10,279 nt of DNA from Actinomycetes bacterium (lineage in GTDB: Bacteria; Actinomycetota; CALGFH01), in NCBI GenBank assembly GCA_030152105.1, contig JASLIH010000167.1, forward strand, positions 1 to 10,279. Direction: 5' to 3'. The stretch's first letter is position 1. Each line of letters opens with the position of its first letter. Shown here piece after piece: positions 1 through 6,142 of the stretch. The notes beneath the pieces were generated by a model. It made no database searches and was not told the origin of the DNA. It saw only the letters and a list, made by a program, of their open reading frames with translations. The position numbers were made by a program, and so were the translations under genes.

Positions 1-228
1 CTGGGCCAGCAGGGTCGTCTTGCCGTAGCCCGGTGGGGCCACCACACAGACCACCGCACCGGGAGCTGTCGTCAGCAGCCGTTCGACCAGCGCGCTGCGC
101 GCCACCATTCCCGGACGCAGCCATGGTGGGTGCAGCTTGGATTCGATCAGCTGGAACGACTGCCTGTCCCGGGAACGCCGACTGTGCGCTGACCGGGATG
201 GCACCGTCCTTGGGGCAGTCGTATCCAC
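1..228 (-). CDS. LuxR/MalT-like STAND ATPase transcriptional regulator, N-terminus only (partial)
   Basis: Only the first ~76 codons are present; the gene continues past the left edge. Reading the minus strand gives LIESKLHPPWLRPGMVARS followed by ALVERLL, and then VVAPPGYGKTTLLAQ. This is the usual opening of large LuxR-family ATPases related to MalT: a 'KLxPPxxRPGxVxRxxLVERL' stretch followed by a Walker A loop (PGYGKTT, codons at 13-33). In that family the ATPase domain precedes a helical repeat region and a C-terminal LuxR helix-turn-helix, none of which can be seen here. The start is uncertain. An ATG at 106-108 lies inside the conserved KLHPP...VERLL segment, so it is too late. In-frame GTG codons at 226-228 and 202-204 are the only better options, and neither has a good Shine-Dalgarno (AAGGA ends 2 bases before the second). 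The gene follows the hydrolase gene on the same strand. It could instead be another STAND regulator without LuxR. Confidence 0.75.
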   Translation of the reverse strand, partial: MDTTAPRTVPSRSAHSRRSRDRQSFQLIESKLHPPWLRPGMVARSALVERLLTTAPGAVVCVVAPPGYGKTTLLAQ

Positions 229-245
229 CCCCGGAGCGTATCCAT

Positions 246-275
246 CGGCAACGCTCGTCTCAACAGCCGTTGCCG
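246..275. repeat. 8-bp inverted repeat upstream of the LuxR-like gene
   Basis: CGGCAACG at 246-253 and CGTTGCCG at 268-275 are perfect inverted arms with a 14-base loop. A further CAAC lies inside at 261-264, facing GTTG at 269-272. The repeat sits between the hydrolase stop codon (307) and the candidate GTG starts of the LuxR-like gene. There is no T-run on either side, so a classical intrinsic terminator is not supported. It could be an operator or a weak RNA hairpin. Confidence 0.4.
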
Positions 276-306
276 CCCTAGGGTCCTGGTCCGGATTTGG
301 GGCCGA

Positions 307-1086
307 TCAGCCGGCAGCGGTGCAGTGGTCGACGAACTGGCGTAGCCGGGTGGCGAAGCGGCCGGGATCGACGAGATGGACGAAGTGGCCATCTCCCGCC
401 CATTCCTCGAGCTGCACGTCCGGGAGCGACGCGAACCGCTCGCGCTCACCGTCGGTGATCGGCCGTCCGAACACGCCCAGGCAGGGGACGTCGAGTTTGG
501 CGTTGATCGTGTCCATCCACGCCTGGAGCTCGGCCGGATCGCTGCGCAGCACCATCTCCCAGTACACGAGGACCACGTCCTGGTGTACCTCGTGTGTGGC
601 GAGCACGAGCGAGCGCGCCGGCTCGGGGACCCGCTCAAGCCCGAGGCTGTTCTCGAACGTCGGCCACACCTGCGCGAACCCGGGTCCGCGCAGCGCTGGC
701 TCGAGCCGGCGGACGAGCTCGGCGAACGGCCGGATGTGCGGGCCGTTGTCGACAGCGACGAGGCCGCGGGTCGGGTAGGCGGAGGCGTACAGGGCAGCCA
801 GCCCGCCCGACATGGAATGCCCGACGACGATCGGCCGTTCGACCTCGAGCGAGACGAGCAGCTCGTGCAGCCGAGCGGGGACCTGCTCGACCGGCACGGG
901 CGCGCCGCCGCTCTCGCCGTGGGCCGGCAGGTCGACCGCGATGCTCCGCACCGAACCGCCGAGGCGCTCGATGATCGGCCGCCAGCTGCGGCGGTCGAAG
1001 GTCAACCCGTGCAACAGGACGACCGGCGTCCCGGCCCCTTCGTCGTCGTAGGCGAGCCTGGTCGCGGTGTGTGCTGCTGTTGCCAT
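307..1086 (-). CDS. Alpha/beta-fold hydrolase
   Basis: A 259-residue cytoplasmic protein with no signal peptide and the normal length for a single-domain alpha/beta hydrolase. The oxyanion-hole loop is VVLLHGLTF (residues 22-30). The nucleophile elbow is GHSMSGG, with Ser91 as nucleophile. The catalytic His is most likely His234 in GDGHFVHLVDP. The acid is less clear: Asp113 (AVDNGP) or Asp212 are candidates. The substrate cannot be read from the sequence; esterases, C-C hydrolases and lactonases of this fold look alike. The ATG at 1084-1086 is chosen because GGGAGG (1092-1097) lies 5 bases before it; codons further upstream run into the TetR gene. It is divergent from the TetR gene, with a TTGACA promoter and tandem inverted repeats between them, so it is the likely target of that repressor. 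This pairing suggests induction by a small molecule that the enzyme may process (inference). Confidence 0.88.
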   Translation of the reverse strand: MATAAHTATRLAYDDEGAGTPVVLLHGLTFDRRSWRPIIERLGGSVRSIAVDLPAHGESGGAPVPVEQVPARLHELLVSLEVERPIVVGHSMSGGLAALYASAYPTRGLVAVDNGPHIRPFAELVRRLEPALRGPGFAQVWPTFENSLGLERVPEPARSLVLATHEVHQDVVLVYWEMVLRSDPAELQAWMDTINAKLDVPCLGVFGRPITDGERERFASLPDVQLEEWAGDGHFVHLVDPGRFATRLRQFVDHCTAAG

Positions 1087-1115
1087 CGGGGCCTCCCGAA
1101 GCGTTGCTCTGTTTT

Positions 1116-1142
1116 GTAACGGTGTTACGGTAACGGCGTTGC
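1116..1142. promoter_or_regulatory. Tandem inverted-repeat operator, probably bound by the adjacent TetR regulator
   Basis: Two 13-base units stand 14 bases apart: GTAACGGTGTTAC (1116-1128) and GTAACGGCGTTGC (1130-1142), identical at 11 of 13 positions. The first has perfect GTAAC/GTTAC arms around 3 bases; the second has one arm mismatch. The junction also forms GTTAC-G-GTAAC (1124-1134). TetR dimers bind such palindromes in divergent promoters, and this one lies between a TetR gene and a divergent hydrolase. Assignment to this TetR is inferred from position. Confidence 0.6.
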
Positions 1143-1155
1143 GATATGCTGTCAA
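1127..1155 (-). promoter_or_regulatory. Predicted promoter of the alpha/beta hydrolase gene
   Basis: On the minus strand a perfect TTGACA (-35, at 1150-1155) is followed by a 17-base spacer and TACCGT (1127-1132), a poor but correctly placed -10. The hydrolase ATG lies about 40 bases downstream with its Shine-Dalgarno. The inverted repeats at 1116-1142 cover the -10 and most of the spacer, the classic position for repression. Confidence 0.5.
1145..1150 (+). promoter_or_regulatory. Possible -10 box of the TetR gene (leaderless mRNA)
   Basis: TATGCT at 1145-1150 matches the -10 consensus at 4 of 6 positions. It ends 7 bases before the ATG at 1158, so transcription would start at or next to the start codon. 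No Shine-Dalgarno precedes this ATG, which fits a leaderless transcript, common in actinobacteria. No clear -35 is seen. The box abuts the tandem inverted repeats, so autoregulation is plausible. Confidence 0.35.
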
Positions 1156-1157
1156 GC

Positions 1158-1769
1158 ATGGGACGGCGGCGGGAGCACGACGAGAAGACCGCGGCGGCGC
1201 TGCTCGACGCCGCCGAGCGCATCGTCGCCGAGCAGGGCATCGACGCCCTCTCCCTGCGCGAGGTGGCGCGTGACGCAAGCACGACGACGCGCGCGATCTA
1301 CAGCCTGTTCGGATCCAAGGACGGGCTCCTCGGCGCCCTCGGCGTGCGCGCCTTCAACCTCCTCCAGCGGGAGATCGAGGCGCTGCCGGCGAGCGATCAG
1401 CCGTCGGACGACCTCATCGAGGTGGCGCTCATCTACCGCCGCTTCGCGCTCGAGCATCCGGCGCTGTTCTCGATCGCGTTCCACCGCGCCGACCCGGCCA
1501 TCTGGCCCCGCTTCCGCGCCGCGGCCGTGGACGCACTCGCCGTCCTCGACAAGCGGTTCGAGCAGCTCGCCGACGCAGATCTCCTCGGGGGCCGCAGCGT
1601 CTCCGAGGCGTCGACGCAGTTCCGTGCCCTTGGCGAGGGCGCGGCATGGACCGAGCTCCGCGGCAACCCACTCCCGCCCGACCCCGAACGCTTCTGGCGC
1701 AACGCCTTCCACGCCCTGATCACCGGCTTCACCGCCTCCACTCCCGGGCGCCCGCGGCATGCGAGGTAG
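1158..1769 (+). CDS. TetR/AcrR family transcriptional regulator
   Basis: A 203-residue protein, the usual length for the family. The N-terminal DNA-binding domain spans about residues 9-56: helix 1 TAAALLDAAERIVAEQG, then the helix-turn-helix ALSLREVARDASTTTRAIY, ending in the typical SLFGSKDGLL. The rest is an all-helical ligand-binding and dimerisation domain; a WRNAFHALITGF-type segment closes it, as in many actinobacterial TetR proteins. The ligand is not predictable. The in-frame ATG at 1146 would add MLSS and overlap the -10 candidate, so the ATG at 1158 (MGRRREHDEK) is preferred. It is divergent from the alpha/beta hydrolase and probably represses it through the 1116-1142 repeats. Its stop codon overlaps the Shine-Dalgarno region of the CPBP gene, so the two are likely cotranscribed. 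Confidence 0.9.
   Translation: MGRRREHDEKTAAALLDAAERIVAEQGIDALSLREVARDASTTTRAIYSLFGSKDGLLGALGVRAFNLLQREIEALPASDQPSDDLIEVALIYRRFALEHPALFSIAFHRADPAIWPRFRAAAVDALAVLDKRFEQLADADLLGGRSVSEASTQFRALGEGAAWTELRGNPLPPDPERFWRNAFHALITGFTASTPGRPRHAR
1763..1766 (+). promoter_or_regulatory. Shine-Dalgarno that sets the CPBP start
   Basis: GAGG at 1763-1766 overlaps the end of the TetR gene and lies 10 bases before the ATG at 1777. The earlier in-frame ATG at 1759 has only C/G-rich sequence without a purine run in front of it. This favours the start at 1777. Confidence 0.45.
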
Positions 1770-1776
1770 CCGTTCC

Positions 1777-2460
1777 ATGCGCATCGGAAGCGGTCGAGCC
1801 GTAGGGCCTGTCATCGTCGCGTTGGCCGTTGCCAAGGTCGTCGACCGCGCCGTCCCCGGCGCCGGTGTCGCCGTGGGGCTGGGGTTGGTCGCGTGCCTGG
1901 TCGCGATCGCCCGATGGCAGGGGCTCACGACGGCCGACCTGGGGCTGGCCCGGCCGACCTGGGCGGCGGGCCTGCGGTGGGGCGCGGCCGCGGCCGCGCT
2001 GGTGGGGACGGCGTACGCCCTGGCGTCTGTGACCGGGCCGGTCCGGGAGGCGCTCCCGGATGGTGAGGGCGGCCTGGGACGGGCGGCGCTGTGGACGGTC
2101 CTGGTCGTGATCCCGCTTGGGACCGTGCTCCCGGAGGAGCTCGCGTTCCGGGGACTGCTGCTGGCGCTGCTGGGTCGCCGGTATGGCCTACTCGCCGCGA
2201 GCCTGCTGTCGTCGGGCCTGTTCGGGCTGTGGCACGTCGTGCCGTCCCTCGGCGGCGGCACGGCCAACGCCACGATGGCCTCCGTGGTGGGCGCCGGCAC
2301 CGCCGGGACAGTGGCACGGGTCGTGGTCACGGTGGTCTTCACGTCGCTGGCCGGGGTCGCGCTGTGTGCCCTGCGGCTGCGCAGTGACAGCCTGGTCGCT
2401 CCCATCCTGGCCCATTGGACGGTCAACGGTCTGGGTGTCATCGTTGTCCTGCTTGCCTAG
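1777..2460 (+). CDS. CPBP family intramembrane metalloprotease (Abi/Rce1-like)
   Basis: A 227-residue, strongly hydrophobic protein with several membrane helices and the three CPBP (PF02517) motifs. These are EELAFRG with Glu120, Glu121 and Arg125; FGLWHVVPS with His153; and HWTVNGLG with His213 and Asn217. All expected metal-binding and catalytic residues are present, so it should be active. CPBP proteins are glutamic-type intramembrane proteases related to Rce1; in bacteria their substrates are mostly unknown. A loop region (about 61-105) carries the LGLARPTWAAGLRWG stretch common in actinobacterial members. An alternative ATG at 1759 would add 6 residues and overlap the TetR gene by 11 bases. 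The membrane hydrolase gene follows after 23 bases, so protease and hydrolase are probably made together. I infer no defined pathway. Confidence 0.88.
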   Translation: MRIGSGRAVGPVIVALAVAKVVDRAVPGAGVAVGLGLVACLVAIARWQGLTTADLGLARPTWAAGLRWGAAAAALVGTAYALASVTGPVREALPDGEGGLGRAALWTVLVVIPLGTVLPEELAFRGLLLALLGRRYGLLAASLLSSGLFGLWHVVPSLGGGTANATMASVVGAGTAGTVARVVVTVVFTSLAGVALCALRLRSDSLVAPILAHWTVNGLGVIVVLLA

Positions 2461-2483
2461 CTGCCAAATGGTGCGAGGGGTCG

Positions 2484-4226
2484 ATGGCGCAACGGGATGA
2501 GACGACGACCAGGTCCTCCAGCGTGACCGAGGAGGCTGAGCCGAGGCCTGCGGGCGGCGGGGCGCTGCCGGAGCCGTCCCCGCCAACGGCGGCCACGGGC
2601 CGGCGCCGGTTCCGCTACACCCTCCCGGGAGCATGGGTGGCGCTCGCCTTCGCGTGCCTGGCCTTCACCCCATCGCTCCTGCCCCGCACCGCGTTGCTCC
2701 AGGGCGTTGTCTGCGGCATCAGCGCCGCCATCGGCTACGGGGTCGGGGTGGCCGGCGCCTGGACGTGGCGGGCGTTCGCCGACCGGGACCCGCGCCCGCC
2801 GCGGCCGGGGGCATGGCGTGCCTTCGCCATCTCGGCCGCGGTCCTGCTGGTCGTCGCCCTCGTCCTTGGACAGTGGTGGCAGGCGCAACTCCGCGACCTC
2901 ATGGGCGCGCCGACGCCCAACCTCCTCCTGCTGGTGCTGCTGCCGCTGGCCGCGGTGGCCCTGTTCACCGGGCTGGTCGCGGTGTCTCGGTCGCTGCGCG
3001 GGCTCTACTACTGGGTCGCCGGCCGGCTGCGGCGGTGGATGGGCCCGCGGGCCGCCACGGCCCTCGGCCGGGTGGCCGTGGTCGTGGTGACCTGGCTGGT
3101 GGTCAGCGGCCTGCTGCTGAATGGGCTGGCCGCCCTGGCCGACCGCGGCTTCTCGGTCCGCAACTCCACCACCGCCGAGGGCGTCGAGCAGCCCACCAGC
3201 CCCCTCCGATCCGGTGGCCCAGGGTCGTTGGTGTCATGGGAGTCGCTCGGCCGCCAGGGACAGACCATCACCGGCACCGGCCCCTCGGCCGCGGAGATCG
3301 CCGCGTTCACCGGTTCGTCGGCGAAGGCGCCGATCCGGGCGTACGCCGGCACCGTCTCCGCCGAGGACGTGGAACAGCGCGCCAAGCTGGCCGTTGCCGA
3401 CCTGGAGCGGGCTGGAGGCTTCGACCGCGGCTACCTGCTGGTGGCCACGACCACCGGCAGCGGCTGGCTGGACTCAGGCGCGACCGACAGCTTTGAGTAC
3501 CTGACCGGCGGCGACTCGGCCATCGTGGCCATGCAGTACTCCTACCTTCCATCCTGGATCTCGTATCTGGTCGACCAGAAGAAGGCCCGGGAAGCGGGAC
3601 GCGAGTTGTTCGACGCGGTCTATGACCGCTGGTCCAAGCTACCGCCCGCCCACCGGCCGAGGCTGTTCGCGTTCGGCCTCAGCCTGGGCTCCTTCGGCGG
3701 TGAGACCGCCTTCAGCGGCGAGCACGACCTACGCAACCGGACCGCCGGGGCGCTGTTCGCCGGCCCGCCCAACTTCAACACCCTCTACCGGGAGTTCACC
3801 GACGACCGCGATCCGGGCAGCGATGAGGTGGAGCCGGTCTACAAGGATGGCCGGACCGTCCGCTTCACCAACGACGTGGCCGCGGGCGTCGCGCCGACCT
3901 CGGCCGCCTGGGACGGGCCGCGGGTGCTGTACATGCAGCACCCCTCCGACCCGATCGTCTGGTGGAGCCCACGCCTGATCTGGGACGAGCCGGACTGGCT
4001 GGGCGAGCCCCACGGCCGCGACGTGCTCGACGCCATGGTCTGGATCCCGCTGGTGACCTTCTGGCAGGTGGCCGCCGACCTCCCCCTGGCCACCGGCGTG
4101 CCGGACGGCCACGGCCACAACTACCACCGAGAGTTCGTCGACGGGTGGGCGACGGTTCTCAGAACGCCCGGCTGGACCCCCGACAAGGCCGAGCAGCTGC
4201 AGGACATCATCGCGACGGACGAGTGA
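2484..4226 (+). CDS. Membrane alpha/beta hydrolase, Abhydrolase_9 (DUF2319-type) family
   Basis: A 580-residue protein with a membrane half and a hydrolase half, as in actinobacterial Abhydrolase_9 proteins. After a polar N-terminus (1-45) there are about five membrane helices, near 48-66, 73-95, 113-131, 146-168 and 197-218. The C-terminal domain (about 285-580) carries the nucleophile motif FGLSLGSFGG with Ser400, a probable acid at Asp489 (QHPSDPIVWW) and a histidine cluster GHGHNYH (543-548) supplying the catalytic His. The domain follows the last helix and is likely extracytoplasmic, although topology was not computed. The physiological substrate of this family is not established; lipid or envelope ester hydrolysis is a guess. 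The ATG at 2484 is preferred over an upstream in-frame start at 2415 because GAGGGG (2475-2480) precedes it and 2415 lies inside the CPBP gene. It is the last gene of the TetR-CPBP-hydrolase unit and ends 28 bases from a convergent gene. Confidence 0.88.
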   Translation: MAQRDETTTRSSSVTEEAEPRPAGGGALPEPSPPTAATGRRRFRYTLPGAWVALAFACLAFTPSLLPRTALLQGVVCGISAAIGYGVGVAGAWTWRAFADRDPRPPRPGAWRAFAISAAVLLVVALVLGQWWQAQLRDLMGAPTPNLLLLVLLPLAAVALFTGLVAVSRSLRGLYYWVAGRLRRWMGPRAATALGRVAVVVVTWLVVSGLLLNGLAALADRGFSVRNSTTAEGVEQPTSPLRSGGPGSLVSWESLGRQGQTITGTGPSAAEIAAFTGSSAKAPIRAYAGTVSAEDVEQRAKLAVADLERAGGFDRGYLLVATTTGSGWLDSGATDSFEYLTGGDSAIVAMQYSYLPSWISYLVDQKKAREAGRELFDAVYDRWSKLPPAHRPRLFAFGLSLGSFGGETAFSGEHDLRNRTAGALFAGPPNFNTLYREFTDDRDPGSDEVEPVYKDGRTVRFTNDVAAGVAPTSAAWDGPRVLYMQHPSDPIVWWSPRLIWDEPDWLGEPHGRDVLDAMVWIPLVTFWQVAADLPLATGVPDGHGHNYHREFVDGWATVLRTPGWTPDKAEQLQDIIATDE

Positions 4227-4254
4227 CCGCCCAGACACCGCACGATGGTGGCCG

Positions 4255-5151
4255 TCAGCTGAGGTGCTGGCCGAACCAGTCGAGGACCTTGGTGTAGGCC
4301 TGGCTGGCCGCGGCCTGGTCATAGCGGGGGCCGGTGTCGTTGAAGAAGGCGTGGTTGGCACCCGGGTAGGTGACGATCTCGTGGGTCAGCCCGGCCCGTT
4401 CCAGGGCGGCCGTGGCCGCGTCCCGGGTGGCGTTCACGCGGTCGTCCTGCTCGGCGTAGATGCCGAGCACGGCCGCGTTGGGCGAGCCGGAGAAGTCGGC
4501 GGCTTCGGGGAGCGGCCCGTAGAACGGCGCGGCCGCGGCCAGGCGCGGCTCACCCGAGGCCAGCAGCAGCCAGGTCATGCCGCCGCCGAAGCAGAACCCG
4601 ATCGCGCCCAGCTTCTGGCCGGGCGCCCGCCGCTCCAACTCGTCCAGGCCGGCTCGCATATCGGCCACGAACCGCACCTGGGGGGCGCTGGAGAGTGCGG
4701 CCATCGCCTCGGCCTCGCCGCCGAGGGCGGCGGTCCCGCCCTCGGCCGAGAGCAGGTCGATGGCCAGCGCCGAGAAGCCGCTGGCGGCCAGCCGGCCGGC
4801 GACCGAGCGGATGTGGTCGTTGAGGCCGCGGTTCTCGTGGATGACCAGCACCGCCCCGCGCGGCTGGTCGGCCGCCGCCCAGGCGCCCCGGACGGTCTGC
4901 CCCTCCGGGCCGGGGAAGGTGATCTCCTCGGTCTCCACCGCGGGGGTGGGGGGCGTGGCCGCCTCGCCCGCTCCGGTGGTGGTGGAGGACGAGACCGGCT
5001 CGCCGTCGCCGCCGCAGGCGGCCAGCAGCGCCGAGGCCGTGGGCACGCCGAGGCCGAGCAGGGCGAGGCGCCGCAGCGCCTCCCGCCGCGAGTAGAGCCC
5101 GTCGGCATGGTCGATCGCGACCTCTTCGGCCAGGTACTGCTGGAACGCCAT
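4255..5151 (-). CDS. Dienelactone hydrolase family protein, predicted Tat-exported lipoprotein
   Basis: A 298-residue protein. After a 20-residue N-region comes SRREALRRLALLGLG (twin Arg22-Arg23), a hydrophobic stretch and the lipobox LLAAC with Cys46: a Tat signal joined to a lipoprotein site. A Ser/Thr/Pro/Gly-rich linker (47-75) leads to the hydrolase domain (about 76-298). This contains IHENRGLN with Glu106 (the conserved DLH Glu), the nucleophile elbow GFCFGGG with Cys187, an acid at Asp236 or Asp237 (AEQDDRVN) and His267 (GANHAFFND). The Cys-Asp-His triad is that of dienelactone hydrolases, and all parts are intact. Classical DLH enzymes in chlorocatechol breakdown are cytoplasmic; this one should be anchored outside the membrane, so its substrate is probably different. 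ATG 5149-5151 is chosen because GAGGAGG (5157-5163) lies 5 bases before it. It is convergent with the Abhydrolase_9 gene and has an inverted repeat just upstream. Confidence 0.9.
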   Translation of the reverse strand: MAFQQYLAEEVAIDHADGLYSRREALRRLALLGLGVPTASALLAACGGDGEPVSSSTTTGAGEAATPPTPAVETEEITFPGPEGQTVRGAWAAADQPRGAVLVIHENRGLNDHIRSVAGRLAASGFSALAIDLLSAEGGTAALGGEAEAMAALSSAPQVRFVADMRAGLDELERRAPGQKLGAIGFCFGGGMTWLLLASGEPRLAAAAPFYGPLPEAADFSGSPNAAVLGIYAEQDDRVNATRDAATAALERAGLTHEIVTYPGANHAFFNDTGPRYDQAAASQAYTKVLDWFGQHLS

Positions 5152-5190
5152 CGCCGCCTCCTCAGAGCTCGAGGTGTGTCCCACCGCCGC

Positions 5191-5211
5191 GGTGAACTGT
5201 TCGGGTTCACC
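5191..5211. promoter_or_regulatory. Operator-like inverted repeat upstream of the lipoprotein hydrolase
   Basis: GGTGAAC (5191-5197) and GTTCACC (5205-5211) are perfect 7-base inverted arms around 7 bases. Inside it, GAAC-T-GTTC (5194-5202) is a second, nested palindrome sharing one arm. The element lies 40 bases upstream of the hydrolase ATG and overlaps TAGGGT (5209-5214, minus strand), a weak -10 candidate. No T-run follows on either strand, so it looks more like a protein-binding site than a terminator. No regulator gene adjoins it. Confidence 0.45.
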
Positions 5212-5277
5212 CTAAACGCGGCTCGGGGGTTCTGCAGGTGGGGGCCGTGGCGCTCGACGTCCCACCCCGTTGCGACA

Positions 5278-6129
5278 TCAAGAGCTTCGCGATCTGGGGG
5301 CTCCCTCGGGGAGTAGCAGGAGCGCGCCGACGAGGAAGCAGAGCGCCCCCAGTGCGGTGCAGAGGTTCACCAGGGTCAGGCTGACCGCGCTGTCGGTCGA
5401 GGGCACGACGTAGGACGCCACGGCGGACACCCCGAACGCCAGGCAGCCGAGGAGGTTCACGGTCACGATCACCGACTCCAGGGTCCGGTGCGGGCGACCG
5501 AACAGGTGCCCGGAGACCTCGACGTAGGCCAGGTAGCCCGAGACGAGGAAGCAGACCGAACCGAGCGCGTCCGGCCGCCACACCGCCCGGTCGTAGGACG
5601 GCGATTCGAGCCCGGTCTGCAGCGCCCGGAAGGTGGTCGCGTTGAAGAACAGCGTCCCCAGGAGCTGGATGCCGGAGCTCCACCAGTCGATCCGGTGGGG
5701 TTCGAAGCTCAGCAGCCGCAGCCGCTGCCGGGCCGTCGGTTCCGGCCCGCGGTTGGCGTTGATGGTCTCCAGCCACTGCAGGAATGCGGCCGAGGTGAAC
5801 AGCAGCGACCCGACGAAGAACACCATGCCGTCGACGGCGGGACCGACGAGCTGCAGGAACCCCGGGAACGGGGCGACGAGGAAGCATGCCGAGCCGGCGG
5901 CGAACAGGATGGCGATCCACCACGACGCCTGACGCGGCGCCCAGAGGGTGAACTCACGGCGGTGCGCCCGCGACAGCCGGGAGGCGTGCTTGCGGTGGGA
6001 ACGGGAGGACCATTCGAGGTTGCTGCCGTCGGACCTCCGGTAGGTGACATGGGTCGTGAAGGGGCCGATGGAGCGCCGCGCCACCGGCGTCCACCCGGGC
6101 GGTGTCGTCGGATAGGCGGTCGTGTCCAT
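5278..6129 (-). CDS. Six-helix membrane protein with YrhK-like repeats, function unknown
   Basis: A 283-residue protein. A polar, basic N-terminal domain (1-67) precedes about six membrane helices, near 69-86, 100-121, 149-168, 187-206, 217-242 and 250-274. Several helices share a pattern of a small residue followed by aromatic or aliphatic residues: GSACFLVAP (79), GSLLFTSAAFLQWLE (107), GTLFFNATTF (158), GSVCFLVSGYLAYVE (190) and GALCFLVGALLLLPE (261). This resembles the YrhK-type membrane domain repeated two or three times; that family name is from memory of its pattern and should be checked. No catalytic motif is seen. The ATG at 6127-6129 has GAGG 7 bases upstream; a longer reading to 6285 would lie over the amidotransferase gene. 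The amidotransferase stop is 13 bases upstream, so the two are almost certainly cotranscribed and perhaps cotranslated. Confidence 0.75.
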   Translation of the reverse strand: MDTTAYPTTPPGWTPVARRSIGPFTTHVTYRRSDGSNLEWSSRSHRKHASRLSRAHRREFTLWAPRQASWWIAILFAAGSACFLVAPFPGFLQLVGPAVDGMVFFVGSLLFTSAAFLQWLETINANRGPEPTARQRLRLLSFEPHRIDWWSSGIQLLGTLFFNATTFRALQTGLESPSYDRAVWRPDALGSVCFLVSGYLAYVEVSGHLFGRPHRTLESVIVTVNLLGCLAFGVSAVASYVVPSTDSAVSLTLVNLCTALGALCFLVGALLLLPEGAPRSRSS

Positions 6130-6142
6130 GAGCGGGCCTCGG

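Noticed and set aside
376..1119. Plus-strand open frame opposite the alpha/beta hydrolase
   Set aside because: Low-complexity translation that mirrors the hydrolase codons; the hydrolase has intact catalytic motifs and a ribosome-binding site.
1152..2441. Long minus-strand open frame (429 codons) opposite TetR and CPBP
   Set aside because: Its translation is Pro/Ala/Arg/Thr-rich with no family motif, and it lies over two plus-strand genes with clear domain motifs. It is a by-product of high GC.
4227..4254. Bidirectional terminator between the convergent hydrolase genes
   Set aside because: Only a 4-base CACC/GGTG stem is visible in the 28 bases and there is no T-run.
5191..5211. Terminator for the YrhK-like membrane protein gene
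   Set aside because: The hairpin arms are perfect, but the sequence after them is GC-rich without T residues, and the position next to a downstream start fits an operator better.
4264..5316. Plus-strand open frame (350 codons) opposite the dienelactone hydrolase
   Set aside because: Gly/Arg/Val-rich shadow with no motif; the minus-strand gene has a signal peptide and a complete catalytic triad.
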